From Nocardioides sp. Soil805 (lineage in GTDB: Bacteria > Actinomycetota > Actinomycetes > Propionibacteriales > Nocardioidaceae): a stretch of 64,000 bases of DNA. How positions within the stretch are numbered: the stretch's first letter is position 1; every line of letters starts with the position of its first letter. Position numbers and translations under genes: made by a program. Below, one piece after another: positions 33,235 to 43,547 of the stretch. Under the pieces are notes generated by a model. The model saw nothing but the letters and a program-made list of their open reading frames with translations, did not search any database and was not told the origin of the DNA. Location of the stretch: NCBI RefSeq assembly GCF_001429625.1, contig NZ_LMSU01000005.1:41783-105782 (forward strand). Direction: 5' to 3'.

Positions 33235-33644
33235 CCCTCGTCGAAGGCCGCCATCAGGTCGGCGAGGTGCGACTGGAAGCGCGGGCAGGCACTGATGTCG
33301 TGCGCCTGGCAGCGGTAGGCGTGCTCGGTCATCGCCCGCGAGATCCGCATCTGCTCCATCCGGCGGTCGAGGTCGTCGAGGTGGGCCTGGAGCACGGCGT
33401 GCCGCTCGGGTGCCCCCGCGTCGAGCAGCACCGCGATCTGGTCGAGGGTCATCCCGGCGTCCTTGTTGCGCTGGATCGTGGCGACCCGGGCGATGTCGTC
33501 GCGGACGTAGCGACGCCGACCCGCGGTGTCGCGTGCGGGCTCCAGCAGCCCCACCGACTCCCAGTGCCGCAGCACGTTGGTGGGGAGTCCGAAGCGCTCG
33601 GCGACCTCCCCGACGGACCAGGTGCGACCACGGCTTGACTTCAT
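33231..33644 (-). CDS. MerR-family regulator
   Basis: 137 aa. N-terminal MerR winged helix (WSVGEVAERFGLPTNVLRHWESVGLLEPARD), a dimerisation helix (about 75-105) and a short C-terminal effector end with two cysteines, CQAHDISACPRF, separated by eight residues, possibly a redox or metal sensor. It is divergent from the flavoprotein gene, and a perfect palindrome covers its own start codon. It ends in a 4-bp overlap with the HMG-CoA lyase-like gene. Confidence 0.9.
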   Translation of the reverse strand: MKSSRGRTWSVGEVAERFGLPTNVLRHWESVGLLEPARDTAGRRRYVRDDIARVATIQRNKDAGMTLDQIAVLLDAGAPERHAVLQAHLDDLDRRMEQMRISRAMTEHAYRCQAHDISACPRFQSHLADLMAAFDEG

Positions 33645-33659
33645 GCCGACATGAAGTCA
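33636..33659. promoter_or_regulatory. MerR operator in a 19-bp promoter spacer
   Basis: TGACTTCATG-CCGA-CATGAAGTCA, perfect 10-bp arms. On the plus strand TTGACT (33635-33640) and CAGGCT (33660-33665) flank it with a 19-bp spacer, the overlong spacing that MerR proteins correct by DNA distortion. The palindrome also contains the MerR start codon, so it can serve autoregulation. Confidence 0.75.
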
Positions 33660-33698
33660 CAGGCTGGTCCCACCTGACAAGCCCACGTGGAGGAAGAC

Positions 33699-34532
33699 AT
33701 GTACGACGCGCTCGTGATCGGCGGTGGCCCGGCGGGCCTCCAGGCCGCCCTGACCCTCGGCCGGATGCACCGGCCCACCCTGCTGCTCGACTCCGGGGCC
33801 TACCGCAACGGCCCGGTCGACGCCATGCACAACATCGTCACCAACGACGGCCGGGACCCCGCGGAGTTCCGCTCGATCGTCCGCGGCGAGCTCGCGGCGT
33901 ACGACGACGTCGAGGTCCGCGACCTCGCCGCGACCGCCGTCGGTCGCCTCGGTGACGGCACGTTCGAGGCCACCCTGGCCGACGGGTCGGTCGTCGCGTC
34001 GCGCACCGTGGTGCTGGCCACCGGGCTGCGCGACGTGGTGCCGGACGTGCCCGGCTTCGCCGAGCAGTGGGGCCGGACGATCCACTCGTGCCCGTTCTGC
34101 CACGGCCACGAGCTCAGCGGACGGCGGGTCGCCATCCAGGACTCCCCCGCCGCAGGGCACCACGTCGTGATGCTCACCCCGATCGCCGGCTCGGTCGAGG
34201 TGGTCGCGCCGGTCACCGGCGTCGAGACGACCGCGGAGGGACTGCGCGTGACGTCCGGCTCGGACTCGGTCGTCGTGGACGGGCTCTTCGCGCACCTGGC
34301 TTGGGAGCAGGCGGCGCCCTTCGCCGCCCAGCTCGGGCTGGAGATGCGCGAGAGCGGCTGCATCGCCGTCAACCTGTTCGGCCAGACCAGCGTGCCCGGC
34401 GTGTACGCCGCCGGCGACCTCGCGCACGTCGCGGACCTGCCGATGCCGATGCCCTCGGTGCTGGCCGCGGCGTACGCCGGGCAGCTGGCCGGGTCGTCGG
34501 TGCTGCGCGACCTGGTGATGCCGGTCGGCTGA
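33699..34532 (+). CDS. Thioredoxin-reductase-like FAD oxidoreductase
   Basis: 277 aa. FAD Rossmann motif VIGGGPAGLQAA and the C-terminal FAD motif GVYAAGDL. A redox-type Cys131-x2-Cys134 (CPFCHGHE) matches the TrxR/gliotoxin-oxidase group. The usual NADPH-binding GGGDSA is replaced by IQDSPAAG, so it may take electrons from a partner other than NADPH or oxidise dithiols with oxygen. ATG 33699 has GGAGGAAG upstream; the in-frame GTG at 33687 overlaps that site. Controlled by the divergent MerR regulator. Confidence 0.88.
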   Translation: MYDALVIGGGPAGLQAALTLGRMHRPTLLLDSGAYRNGPVDAMHNIVTNDGRDPAEFRSIVRGELAAYDDVEVRDLAATAVGRLGDGTFEATLADGSVVASRTVVLATGLRDVVPDVPGFAEQWGRTIHSCPFCHGHELSGRRVAIQDSPAAGHHVVMLTPIAGSVEVVAPVTGVETTAEGLRVTSGSDSVVVDGLFAHLAWEQAAPFAAQLGLEMRESGCIAVNLFGQTSVPGVYAAGDLAHVADLPMPMPSVLAAAYAGQLAGSSVLRDLVMPVG

Positions 34533-34565
34533 GCCGCGCAGACGGCTCGTCGGGGTCTGCGGGCG

Positions 34566-34964
34566 TCAGACGAGCGCCGTGCCGACGTACGTCGTGAACG
34601 CCGCGGTGATCCCGGTCGTCGCGACGAGGAGGCCGACCGCCATCGCCGCTCCGAGGGCGCGACGAGCCGTCGAGGAGTCCTTCGGGACCACTGCTCGCCG
34701 TCCCCTGTCGAGCACGCGACCGCAGGAGCCCAGGACGCGCCGGGCCCAGTCGTACTCCAGGGCCAGGAGGCCCCCACCGAGCGCCATCACCACCAGGCCC
34801 GGCCCCGGGAGCACCAGCATGGCCACCCCCGCCACGACCAGGAGCGGGCCGAGGACGCTCACCCCGATCTTGACCACGACGGCACGGACGGGCCCCCGGT
34901 GCGCCCAGGCCTCGACGCGGGTGAGGACCTCGAGGGCTCGAGGGGTGAGCGGTGTGCTGTGCAT
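34566..34964 (-). CDS. PGPGW-domain small membrane protein (TIGR02611-like)
   Basis: 132 aa. Two N-proximal hydrophobic segments flank a LPGPGL turn, the signature of the PGPGW transmembrane family, and a third segment is at the C-terminus (AMAVGLLVATTGITAAFTTYV). Function unknown. AGGGAG lies 5-6 nt before the ATG. It converges on the MerR-controlled flavoprotein gene. Confidence 0.8.
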   Translation of the reverse strand: MHSTPLTPRALEVLTRVEAWAHRGPVRAVVVKIGVSVLGPLLVVAGVAMLVLPGPGLVVMALGGGLLALEYDWARRVLGSCGRVLDRGRRAVVPKDSSTARRALGAAMAVGLLVATTGITAAFTTYVGTALV

Positions 34965-35079
34965 GGGTTCTCCCTGCTGGTGCCGGCCTCCAGTGTGGGT
35001 GCTCCGGCTGAGGGCACCCTGAGGACGGATCCGGCCCCGGCCCCGTGCCGGGCGGTGTCGTCACCGCGCCGCCGACGCC

Positions 35080-35913
35080 TCAGGGCCTCGGCTGGTCGCC
35101 CAGGTACTCCCCCGGCGTCATGCCGGTGACGGTCCGGAAGTCGTGGGTGAAGTGCGCCTGGTCGGCGTACCCGAGCCGCGCCGCCATGTCGGCGAGGGAC
35201 ACCTCGCCCCGCTTGAGGCCCTCGACGGCGTCGTGCAGGCGCCGTCGTTGGATGAGCCACTTGGGACTCATCCCGACCCGCTGCTCGACCAGGCGCTGCA
35301 GGCTCCGTTCGGAGAGACCGACGTGCTCGGCGAGCTCGGCCACGCGGGTGACCTCGGGGTGGTCGCGCAGCCAGGCCACGACCTCGTTGATGAGCAGGCC
35401 CGGCTCGTCGACCGGGACGTACGCCGCCAGCTGCCGCTCCACCGCGGCGATCGCGGCCGCGTGGGCGGCCGGGTCGCGGGGGTCGGCGGCCATCGCCGTC
35501 CTGATCTCCTCGACCAGGACGTCCGCGTCGAGCGACGCGACCTCCGCCAGGTCCAGGTGGGTGTCGGTGACCGTGGCGACCGACCGGCCCAGCAGGAGGC
35601 GACCCGCGGCCGGGGTGAACATGGTGCCGACCGCCCAGCCGTCGCCCTCCAGGGTGACGCTCGACCGACCGCGCACCACGCCGTACAGGCGGGCGTAGGT
35701 GTTGCTGACGACCACGAGGCACACCGGGTGCTGGAGGGTGCTCTGCGTGGACGGCTCGAGCAGCGACCAGACGGGGATCCAGTAGCGCTCGACGAGGTCG
35801 GCGAGGTGGGCCGACGGCGCGTAGCGGTGGATGGGCGGCGAGGGCCGGGTGACGCCGGTGAGGTGGGCGCGGTCGACCGGGTCGACGGGTCGCGGACTCC
35901 CGGGCTTGCGCAT
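35080..35913 (-). CDS. AraC-family regulator
   Basis: 277 aa. C-terminal AraC DNA-binding domain with two helix-turn-helix units (AELAEHVGLSERSLQRLVEQRVGMSPKW; SLADMAARLGYADQAHFTHDFRTVTGMTPGEY). The N-terminal 160 residues are a DUF6597-like sensing domain. A -10 GATAAT on the minus strand (35921-35926) ends 7 nt before ATG 35913, so the mRNA is leaderless and the frame upstream is not coding. It is divergent from the TIGR03086 gene, 51 bp apart, with an inverted repeat between. Confidence 0.9.
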   Translation of the reverse strand: MRKPGSPRPVDPVDRAHLTGVTRPSPPIHRYAPSAHLADLVERYWIPVWSLLEPSTQSTLQHPVCLVVVSNTYARLYGVVRGRSSVTLEGDGWAVGTMFTPAAGRLLLGRSVATVTDTHLDLAEVASLDADVLVEEIRTAMAADPRDPAAHAAAIAAVERQLAAYVPVDEPGLLINEVVAWLRDHPEVTRVAELAEHVGLSERSLQRLVEQRVGMSPKWLIQRRRLHDAVEGLKRGEVSLADMAARLGYADQAHFTHDFRTVTGMTPGEYLGDQPRP

Positions 35914-35943
35914 GTGTCGGATTATCACAAGAGCCTCCGACAC
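35914..35943. promoter_or_regulatory. Inverted-repeat operator between the AraC and TIGR03086 genes
   Basis: GTGTCGGA (35914-35921) and TCCGACAC (35936-35943) are perfect 8-bp arms with a 14-bp spacer. The left arm touches the AraC gene's -10 and its first transcribed base, so occupancy would block self-transcription. Confidence 0.55.
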
Positions 35944-35964
35944 CGGCGGTGCGAACGTGGGGCC

Positions 35965-36537
35965 ATGACCCAGACACAGCACCCCACCGCACAGCTCTTC
36001 CTCGATCGTGCCGAGCGCTTCGGCGCCATCCTCGACGCCGCCGACGGACGGTGGGACGCGCCCACCCCCTGCGCCGGATGGACGGTGCGCGACGTGGCCG
36101 AGCACGCCATCACCACCGAGCGGGACTTCGCCGCCACACACGACCTCGACGTCGGGCCCTCGCCCGACCTCGCCGACCTGCCCGGCGCCTGGCGCTCCCA
36201 CGTCGCGGCGGTCGCCGCCGTCCTGGACCGCGACGGAGTCGCGGAGCGTGAGTACGACGGCTACTTCGGGCGCACGACGATCGCAGACACCATGGCCGAC
36301 TTCTACGGCTGGGACCTCGTCCTCCACGGGTCCGACATCGCCCGCGCCACCGGGCAGGAGTGGTCGGTCACCGAGGAGGAGGCCGCCGCCCTGCACGCCA
36401 CCGCCGACGGCTGGGGCGACGCGCTCTACTCCGAGGGCGTGTGCGCGCCGGCCGTGCCCGTGCCCGACGACGCGTCCGCCACCGACCGCCTGCTCGCCCG
36501 GCTCGGCCGGGACCCGCAGTGGCGTCCGGCCACCTGA
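35965..36537 (+). CDS. TIGR03086/DinB-like metal-binding (maleylpyruvate isomerase-type) protein
   Basis: 190 aa. The pattern APTPCAGWTVRDVAEHAI at the N-terminus with a conserved His, and HGSDIARATG later, are those of the mycothiol-dependent maleylpyruvate isomerase metal-binding domain family. The family uses mycothiol-type chemistry in a DinB four-helix fold; this subfamily has no known substrate. It is the likely target of the divergent AraC regulator. Confidence 0.85.
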   Translation: MTQTQHPTAQLFLDRAERFGAILDAADGRWDAPTPCAGWTVRDVAEHAITTERDFAATHDLDVGPSPDLADLPGAWRSHVAAVAAVLDRDGVAEREYDGYFGRTTIADTMADFYGWDLVLHGSDIARATGQEWSVTEEEAAALHATADGWGDALYSEGVCAPAVPVPDDASATDRLLARLGRDPQWRPAT

Positions 36538-36547
36538 CCGGGCACGG

Positions 36548-36790
36548 TCACGCGTCGCGGTCGAGCGCCCGCCAGCGCTTCTCGAGCGCCCACAGGAGGG
36601 CGACGGCGCCGACCGCGAGGGCCCCCACGATGACCGCGAGGCCGCCGAACCGGCCCCGCTCCCCCGGCTCGGACGTCGCCGCGAGGAGGACGAGCACCAC
36701 GGTCGCCAGCACGAGGACCAGGCCCAGCCCCAGGCTGTAGGCACGCATCCAGGGCCGGGGACGGGCTTCGCGGGTCATGGGTCCATTCAT
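36548..36790 (-). CDS. Small two-helix membrane protein
   Basis: 80 aa from ATG 36790 (76 aa from ATG 36778). Two hydrophobic segments, LGLGLVLVLATVVLVLLAA and VIVGALAVGAVALLWAL, are separated by a short charged loop (SEPGERGRFG). No family recognised. The 30-bp upstream region is shared with the divergent AlkZ-like gene. Codon use supports coding. Confidence 0.6.
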   Translation of the reverse strand: MNGPMTREARPRPWMRAYSLGLGLVLVLATVVLVLLAATSEPGERGRFGGLAVIVGALAVGAVALLWALEKRWRALDRDA

Positions 36791-36820
36791 ATCCGTTCCG
36801 GACGTCACTAGCGTGGCGCC

Positions 36821-37906
36821 GTGACCTACACGTGGGAGGACCTGGCCGGACGGGCGCTGGGCCGCCAGCTCCCGGAGCGACCGGCGGACGTCGCCGGGAT
36901 GATCGAGGCCGTCGGTCCGGTCCAGTCCCAGACGGCGCGGTCGCCCTTCCTCGGCCTCGCCGCCCGCTTCCCCGGCGTGACCCGCGAGGCCGTCAGCGCG
37001 GCGTACGAGACCGGCGCGGTCGTGCGCGGCAGCACGATCCGCGGCACCGTCCACACCGCCACGCCCGAGCAGTACGCCGCGCTGGGTGCGGCGACGCGGA
37101 TCGGCCAGCGCACCGCCTGGCAGCGCCTGCTCCGGCTCGAGCGGAGCACCCTGGAGGACCTGTGGGCCGACGTCGAGGGGTTCGCCACCGCGTGGCGCAC
37201 CGTAGACGAGCTGCAGGCGCACCTCCGCCAGTGGCTGCTCGACCACGAGGGGCGCGACGAGACCACCGGGAGCCAGGGAGGCCGCTACCTGGCCTTCGGC
37301 CACGGCGGCCTGGTCCGTCGCCCGGCCAACGGGGACTGGGCCGGTCAGGGCGCACCGGTCTACCGCACCCTGCGACCGACCGTCCCCGCGACCCCGGCCG
37401 ACGCCGTGCGGATGCACCTGCGCTGCCACGGGCCGGCGTCGCGCCACGACCTGGCCTGGTGGTCCGGGCTGGGCCTGCGGGTCGTCGACGAGGTCCTGGA
37501 CGGCCTCGGTCTCGTCGGTGAGGCGGGACCCGACGGGCGGACGTACCTCGACCTGCCGGACCCGCCGGCGCCCCGGACCCTCGCCGACGTACGCCTGCTG
37601 CCGGAGTTCGACGCGCTGATGTGCGGCTACGACCCGCCCGCCCGTGATCGCTTCGCCGAGCCGGCGCACCTGCGTCGCCTCTGGGGCGGCGCCAACGGCC
37701 TGGTGCTGCCGCCGCTGCTCGTCGACGGCCGCATCACCGGCTACTGGCGCGCCACCGGTTCCGCCAAGCGCCGACCGCTGGAGGTCGTCTGGTTCGCCGG
37801 CACCCGCCGGCCGCGGAAGGCCGAGCTCGACGCGCCGGTCGGGGCGCTCGAGGCGGGCCTGGGCATCACGGTCACCGGGGTGGGCGTGACCCGCGAGCGG
37901 GCCTAG
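36821..37906 (+). CDS. Winged-helix HTH_42 protein (AlkZ/YcaQ-like DNA glycosylase family)
   Basis: 361 aa, one HTH_42 (AlkZ) domain. The conserved VQSQT near residue 33 matches the QxQ-type catalytic motif of the family, and RGTVHTATPEQY is the second signature. Characterised relatives unhook DNA interstrand crosslinks; many actinobacterial paralogs sit in or near toxin biosynthesis clusters, which is not the case here. Start GTG 36821 with -10 TAGCGT (36809-36814) and a 6-nt spacer: leaderless. Confidence 0.85.
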   Translation: MTYTWEDLAGRALGRQLPERPADVAGMIEAVGPVQSQTARSPFLGLAARFPGVTREAVSAAYETGAVVRGSTIRGTVHTATPEQYAALGAATRIGQRTAWQRLLRLERSTLEDLWADVEGFATAWRTVDELQAHLRQWLLDHEGRDETTGSQGGRYLAFGHGGLVRRPANGDWAGQGAPVYRTLRPTVPATPADAVRMHLRCHGPASRHDLAWWSGLGLRVVDEVLDGLGLVGEAGPDGRTYLDLPDPPAPRTLADVRLLPEFDALMCGYDPPARDRFAEPAHLRRLWGGANGLVLPPLLVDGRITGYWRATGSAKRRPLEVVWFAGTRRPRKAELDAPVGALEAGLGITVTGVGVTRERA

Positions 37907-38433
37907 TCAGGTCCGGCGACGCTGGAGCGTGAGGACGGCGAGCGTGCAGCGACCGGACACCTCACCGGGTCCCACGACCAGGTCGCACACCGCCGCCCCG
38001 ACCTCGCCGGCCAGCGCCCGGCCCTGGAGCACCAGCGCGGCCTGGTCGTCGGCGATCGGGAGGGCCGAGCTGCGCCCGAGCTCGAGGACGGTCACGAAGG
38101 CGTCGACGGCCGGGTCGGCGATGACGTTGAGCACGCGCACCGGCCCCTCGGGCACCGAGGCGCCGACCTCGGCGGCACCGTCGAACGCGAACGGGCGACG
38201 CGGCTCGACCACCTGCTCGACGCCGTCGACCACGAGGGCGAGAACCGGCCCGTCGACGACGGTGAGCAGCCGGTGCCGGCCCGGGAAGGGCGAGAACGGT
38301 CCGTCGCCGACGACGTCGGCCAGGCTCACCCGCCATGCGCCGTCGTCGGCGCGCAGCAGCTCGCGCGTCGTACCCCCGCCGTTGGCCCACGGCTGCGGTG
38401 CGACGTCGGCGGAGCGGACGATGCGAGCGACCA

Positions 38434-38434
<1 letters not shown>
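37907..38434 (-). CDS. HutD/Ves-family protein
   Basis: 175 aa, cupin-like HutD family: QPWANGGGTTREL near the N-terminus and FPGRHRLLTVVDGP in the middle are family motifs. HutD is linked to histidine utilisation in proteobacteria, but there are no hut genes here and its biochemical role is unclear. The GTG start at 38434 shares one base with the lepA stop (TAGTG), so it is translationally coupled to lepA, an unusual pairing. Its stop directly abuts the stop of the convergent AlkZ-like gene. Confidence 0.85.
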
Positions 38435-40305
<1,871 letters not shown>

Positions 40306-40399
40306 GGGCGACTTTCTGCAGCGGTACGTCGGGACGGTCATTGTTCCACGCTGGGCGGCGTCGTCACGAACCGCGAGCACAGCCCTGCACCCGCCCTCC

Positions 40400-40942
40400 T
40401 CAGGTCGTGGGCACCCAGTAGCGCAGCTTGATCCCCCGACGGTCCTCCAGCACCCCGCCGGCCGCCTGGATCACCTTGGCCGACGCGACGTTGTCCTCGT
40501 CGCACGTCAGGAGCGCGGACTCGATGCCGAGGGCCCGGGCGTGCGGGAGCACCTCGCGCAGCATCGTCGTCGCGTGCCCGCGGCGCCGGGCGGACGGGCG
40601 CACCTCGTAGCCGATGTGGCCGCCGAACTCGCGCAGCCACTCGGTGAGCTCGTGGCGCACCGAGATGCGGCCGAGGTACTCCTCGCCCTCCACCAGCCAC
40701 CACGTGCTCTGCGGGACGTGGCCCGTCGGCCGGTCGGAGCCGGGGAGCGCGTCGGCGTCGAGGTAGGCCACGAAGGCGGCGAACCCCTCCTCGGTGTGCC
40801 AGCGCTCGGAGAACAGGTCCATCCACCGCTTGAGCATCGATCCCTCGCCGGTGCGCCCCTCGGCGACCAGCTCCTCGACGGCCTCGAGGAAGGACCGGCG
40901 TACGACGGGGGTGGGGGTGACGAGGTCGGGCATGTCGCCCAT
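40400..40942 (-). CDS. GNAT-family N-acetyltransferase
   Basis: 180 aa. The acetyl-CoA loop is YEVRPSARRRGHATTMLREVLPHARALG at about 113-140, followed by CDEDNVASAKVIQAAGG, the usual GNAT C-terminal strand-helix. The best match in style is the RimJ/RimL-like group. Two starts are possible, ATG 40942 and ATG 40933. Divergent from the SHOCT gene, 31 bp apart. Confidence 0.87.
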   Translation of the reverse strand: MGDMPDLVTPTPVVRRSFLEAVEELVAEGRTGEGSMLKRWMDLFSERWHTEEGFAAFVAYLDADALPGSDRPTGHVPQSTWWLVEGEEYLGRISVRHELTEWLREFGGHIGYEVRPSARRRGHATTMLREVLPHARALGIESALLTCDEDNVASAKVIQAAGGVLEDRRGIKLRYWVPTT

Positions 40943-40973
40943 CCAACCCCGCCCCGCGGGCTACTGTCCCGCC

Positions 40974-41426
40974 ATGACACGCACCGAGGAGGGTGGGATG
41001 CCCCCGGACGAGTGCTTCCAGCTGGATGACGGCGGCCAGCCGGTGACGTGCACCCAGCAGCCCGACGGCACCTGGACGCCGGACTCGTCCCCGTTCGCAC
41101 CGCACCCTCTGGAGCTCGCCACCCTCGGGTTCCTCGTCGTCCTGCTGCTCGGGGTGGCCGGCACGGTGTGGCGGGTGCGCGCCGCCCGGTCGATGGCCCG
41201 CCGTGCTGGTCTCGACCAGGGAGAGGCGGTGCGGATGGCGCTCGCCTCCGAGGACGGCCTGACCGCGACGTACCTCGCCTCGTCCCTGCGCGGGACGCCC
41301 GGAGCGGCACCGGTCGTGCGCGACACGGCCACCCGGCTGCGCGAGCTGGACCGCCTCCGGTCCGAGGGCCTGGTCACCGAGGACGAGCACGCCACCCGGC
41401 GGGCGGCGATCCTCGACGACGTCTAG
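40974..41426 (+). CDS. Membrane protein with C-terminal SHOCT domain
   Basis: 150 aa. An N-terminal extracytoplasmic part with two Cys (ECFQ, VTCT), one transmembrane helix (LELATLGFLVVLLLGVAGTVW) and a SHOCT motif at the end (LRELDRLRSEGLVTEDEHATRRAAIL). SHOCT is an oligomerisation motif; function unknown. Start set at ATG 40974 by -10 TACTGT (40962-40967) with a 6-nt spacer. Confidence 0.78.
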   Translation: MTRTEEGGMPPDECFQLDDGGQPVTCTQQPDGTWTPDSSPFAPHPLELATLGFLVVLLLGVAGTVWRVRAARSMARRAGLDQGEAVRMALASEDGLTATYLASSLRGTPGAAPVVRDTATRLRELDRLRSEGLVTEDEHATRRAAILDDV

Positions 41427-41444
41427 GCAGGGAGGATGGCGCCC

Positions 41445-42383
41445 ATGAACCGCAGTCCCGGCGCCTACCCCGCACCTCCCGGAGCGACCTCCCGACGCCT
41501 CGAGTGGGCCTTCCTGCCCCCGCACCTGCGCGCGTACGTCGAGCGCCGGTGCGGGTCCCCCGTCGTCGAGGCGATCTCGCAGACGTCGGGATTCACGCCG
41601 GGCTTCGCCTCGGTGCTGGTGTGCGAGGACGGGTCGCGGCACTTCGTGAAGGCGGCCTCGGTGAAGGCCCAGCGCCTGTTCGCCGAGTCCTACCGCGAGG
41701 AGGGCCGCAAGCTGGCCGCGCTCCCCGCCTCCGTGCCGGCCCCCCGGCTGCTGTGGATGCTGGACGACGACTGGGTCGTCCTCGGCATCGAGCACGTCGA
41801 GGCCCGCCCGCCCCGCCGGCCGTGGCGACCGAAGGACCTCGACGCCACCCTCGACGCGCTGGAGGTGGTCGCCGACGAGCTGACGCCGGCGCCGCTGCGG
41901 CTGGACACCTTCGTGGGCGAGTTCGCGTCGTTCCTCGACGGCTGGGAGCACGTCCGCGCCACCCGCGACCTGCCGCACCTCGACGACGCCGAGGCCCTCG
42001 CGCGTCGCTACGCGGAGGTCTGCCATGGCGACACCCTCGTGCACACCGACATCCGGGCCGACAACGTGCTGGTCGACGGGAGCGGGAAGGCGTGGCTGGT
42101 CGACTGGAACTGGCCGGTCGCAGGCGCACCGTGGCTCGACTCGCTCGTCACCCTGATCGGTCCACGCGGCGACGGGCTCGACGTCGACGCGGTCCTGGCG
42201 TCGCGGCGGCTGCTGAAGGACGTCCCGGCGGAGGCGGTCGACATCGTCCTGGCCCTGGTCACCGGCTACTTCCTCTCCGCCTGCGACCAGCCGGTGCCCC
42301 CCACCTCGCCGTACCTCCGCGACCACCAGCGCTGGCAGGGTGAGGTCTGCTGGGACTGGCTGGCCGAGCGGCGAGGCTGGTGA
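41445..42383 (+). CDS. Aminoglycoside-phosphotransferase-family protein (copy 1)
   Basis: 312 aa from ATG 41445, which has GGGAGG 9 nt upstream; the ATG at 41436 abuts that site. Kinase-like fold: N-lobe RHFVKAAS Lys, catalytic loop HTDIRADNVLV and metal site VDWNWP. The family (PF01636) phosphorylates small molecules; the substrate is unknown. Followed by a paralog with a 4-bp overlap (GTGA). Confidence 0.88.
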   Translation: MNRSPGAYPAPPGATSRRLEWAFLPPHLRAYVERRCGSPVVEAISQTSGFTPGFASVLVCEDGSRHFVKAASVKAQRLFAESYREEGRKLAALPASVPAPRLLWMLDDDWVVLGIEHVEARPPRRPWRPKDLDATLDALEVVADELTPAPLRLDTFVGEFASFLDGWEHVRATRDLPHLDDAEALARRYAEVCHGDTLVHTDIRADNVLVDGSGKAWLVDWNWPVAGAPWLDSLVTLIGPRGDGLDVDAVLASRRLLKDVPAEAVDIVLALVTGYFLSACDQPVPPTSPYLRDHQRWQGEVCWDWLAERRGW

Positions 42384-43363
42384 GCGCGCCCCGCGCCGTC
42401 GGCAGGAGGGCGACCTACGCCTCCACACCGGACCAGGTCAGGTACTGGGTCGAGGAGACGCTCGGCTCCCCGGTCGTCGAGACGCACGAGCAGGTCGGCG
42501 GCATGTCCCCCGGCTGCGCGACCCGGCTCGTGTGCGCCGACGGCGCCCGCGCCTTCGTCAAGGCGGTCAGCGCGGAGCTCAACCCGCACACCCCGGTGCT
42601 GTTCCGCCGTGAGGTGCTGGCGCTCGAGCTCCTGGGCAGGCACCCGCTGTGGGCCGGGCTGGTGGCGTCGTACGACGACGGCGACTGGGTGGCTCTGCTC
42701 CTCGACGACGTGGAGGGGACGCACCCGGACCTGTCGCTCGACGCGGAGATGGAGCGGCTGCTGCGCCAGACCGACGAGCTGTCGGCGACCATGAACCTGC
42801 GGGTCGACACCCTGCCCCAGCCGGTCGCCGGGGACGACCCGCAGGCGTTGTACCGCCCCGGCCCCACGGACTTCGCCGCGGTGGTCCGCGGCTGGGAGGG
42901 CGCCTTCGAGCACCTGCACGAGGTGCCGCCCGACCTGCTTCCGACGTGGGTGCTCCCGCGCATCGACGACCTGCGCGCGGGCGTGGTCCGCCTCGGCGAC
43001 GTGGCGATGGACACCGTGGTGCACGTCGACATCCGCAACGACAACCTGGTGCAACGCCCCACGGGGGACCTGGTCTTCGTGGACTGGGGCGCGTTCGGGC
43101 GCGGCCCCGCCTGGCTGGACCCCCTGATCGCACGCCTGGAGCGCGTCGAGAGCCCGTGGTTCGACGAGTCCCTGGGCTCGTCGCCCGCGCTGCGGGACGC
43201 CGGCGACGAGGTGGTCACCTCGTGGCTCGTCGGGATGGGGACGTTCCTGGCGTGGCGTGCCCACACCGCCGTGGACGTCAACCTGCCCACGCTGGCCGCG
43301 TTCCGTCGTACCGAGTCGCGCCGTTTCCTGGGCGCTGCCGGGCGTAGGCTGGGACTGTCGTGA
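42380..43363 (+). CDS. Aminoglycoside-phosphotransferase-family protein (copy 2)
   Basis: 327 aa. Same family and architecture as the preceding gene: SPVVE near the N-terminus, RAFVKAVS, catalytic loop HVDIRNDNLV and VDWGAF. The shared N-terminal pattern (SPVVE, then a Gly-Pro-Gly turn, LVC-DG-R-FVKA) shows that they arose by tandem duplication. GTG start inside the previous stop. Confidence 0.88.
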   Translation: MSAPRAVGRRATYASTPDQVRYWVEETLGSPVVETHEQVGGMSPGCATRLVCADGARAFVKAVSAELNPHTPVLFRREVLALELLGRHPLWAGLVASYDDGDWVALLLDDVEGTHPDLSLDAEMERLLRQTDELSATMNLRVDTLPQPVAGDDPQALYRPGPTDFAAVVRGWEGAFEHLHEVPPDLLPTWVLPRIDDLRAGVVRLGDVAMDTVVHVDIRNDNLVQRPTGDLVFVDWGAFGRGPAWLDPLIARLERVESPWFDESLGSSPALRDAGDEVVTSWLVGMGTFLAWRAHTAVDVNLPTLAAFRRTESRRFLGAAGRRLGLS

Positions 43364-43392
43364 GGGGCCCCGTCCCCGTCCCACCGGGCGAT

Positions 43393-43422
43393 TTGGGTGC
43401 TCCCGCGCGCGAGCGGTAGTGT
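43393..43422 (+). promoter_or_regulatory. Promoter of rpsT
   Basis: TTGGGT (43393-43398), an 18-bp spacer and TAGTGT (43417-43422). It implies a leader of about 118 nt with a CCTCGGA/TCCGAGG hairpin at 43453-43470, a possible site for S20 autocontrol. Confidence 0.5.
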
Positions 43423-43547
43423 CTCCCCTTGCATGTCCGGCGCCGCCCCGATCCTCGGATTCCTCCGAGGGAGGGCAGTCGGCAGCCGACACCAGTCTTC
43501 TGACACCCGGCTTTCCCTGACCAGCACGAGCGAGCAAAGGTTCACCT

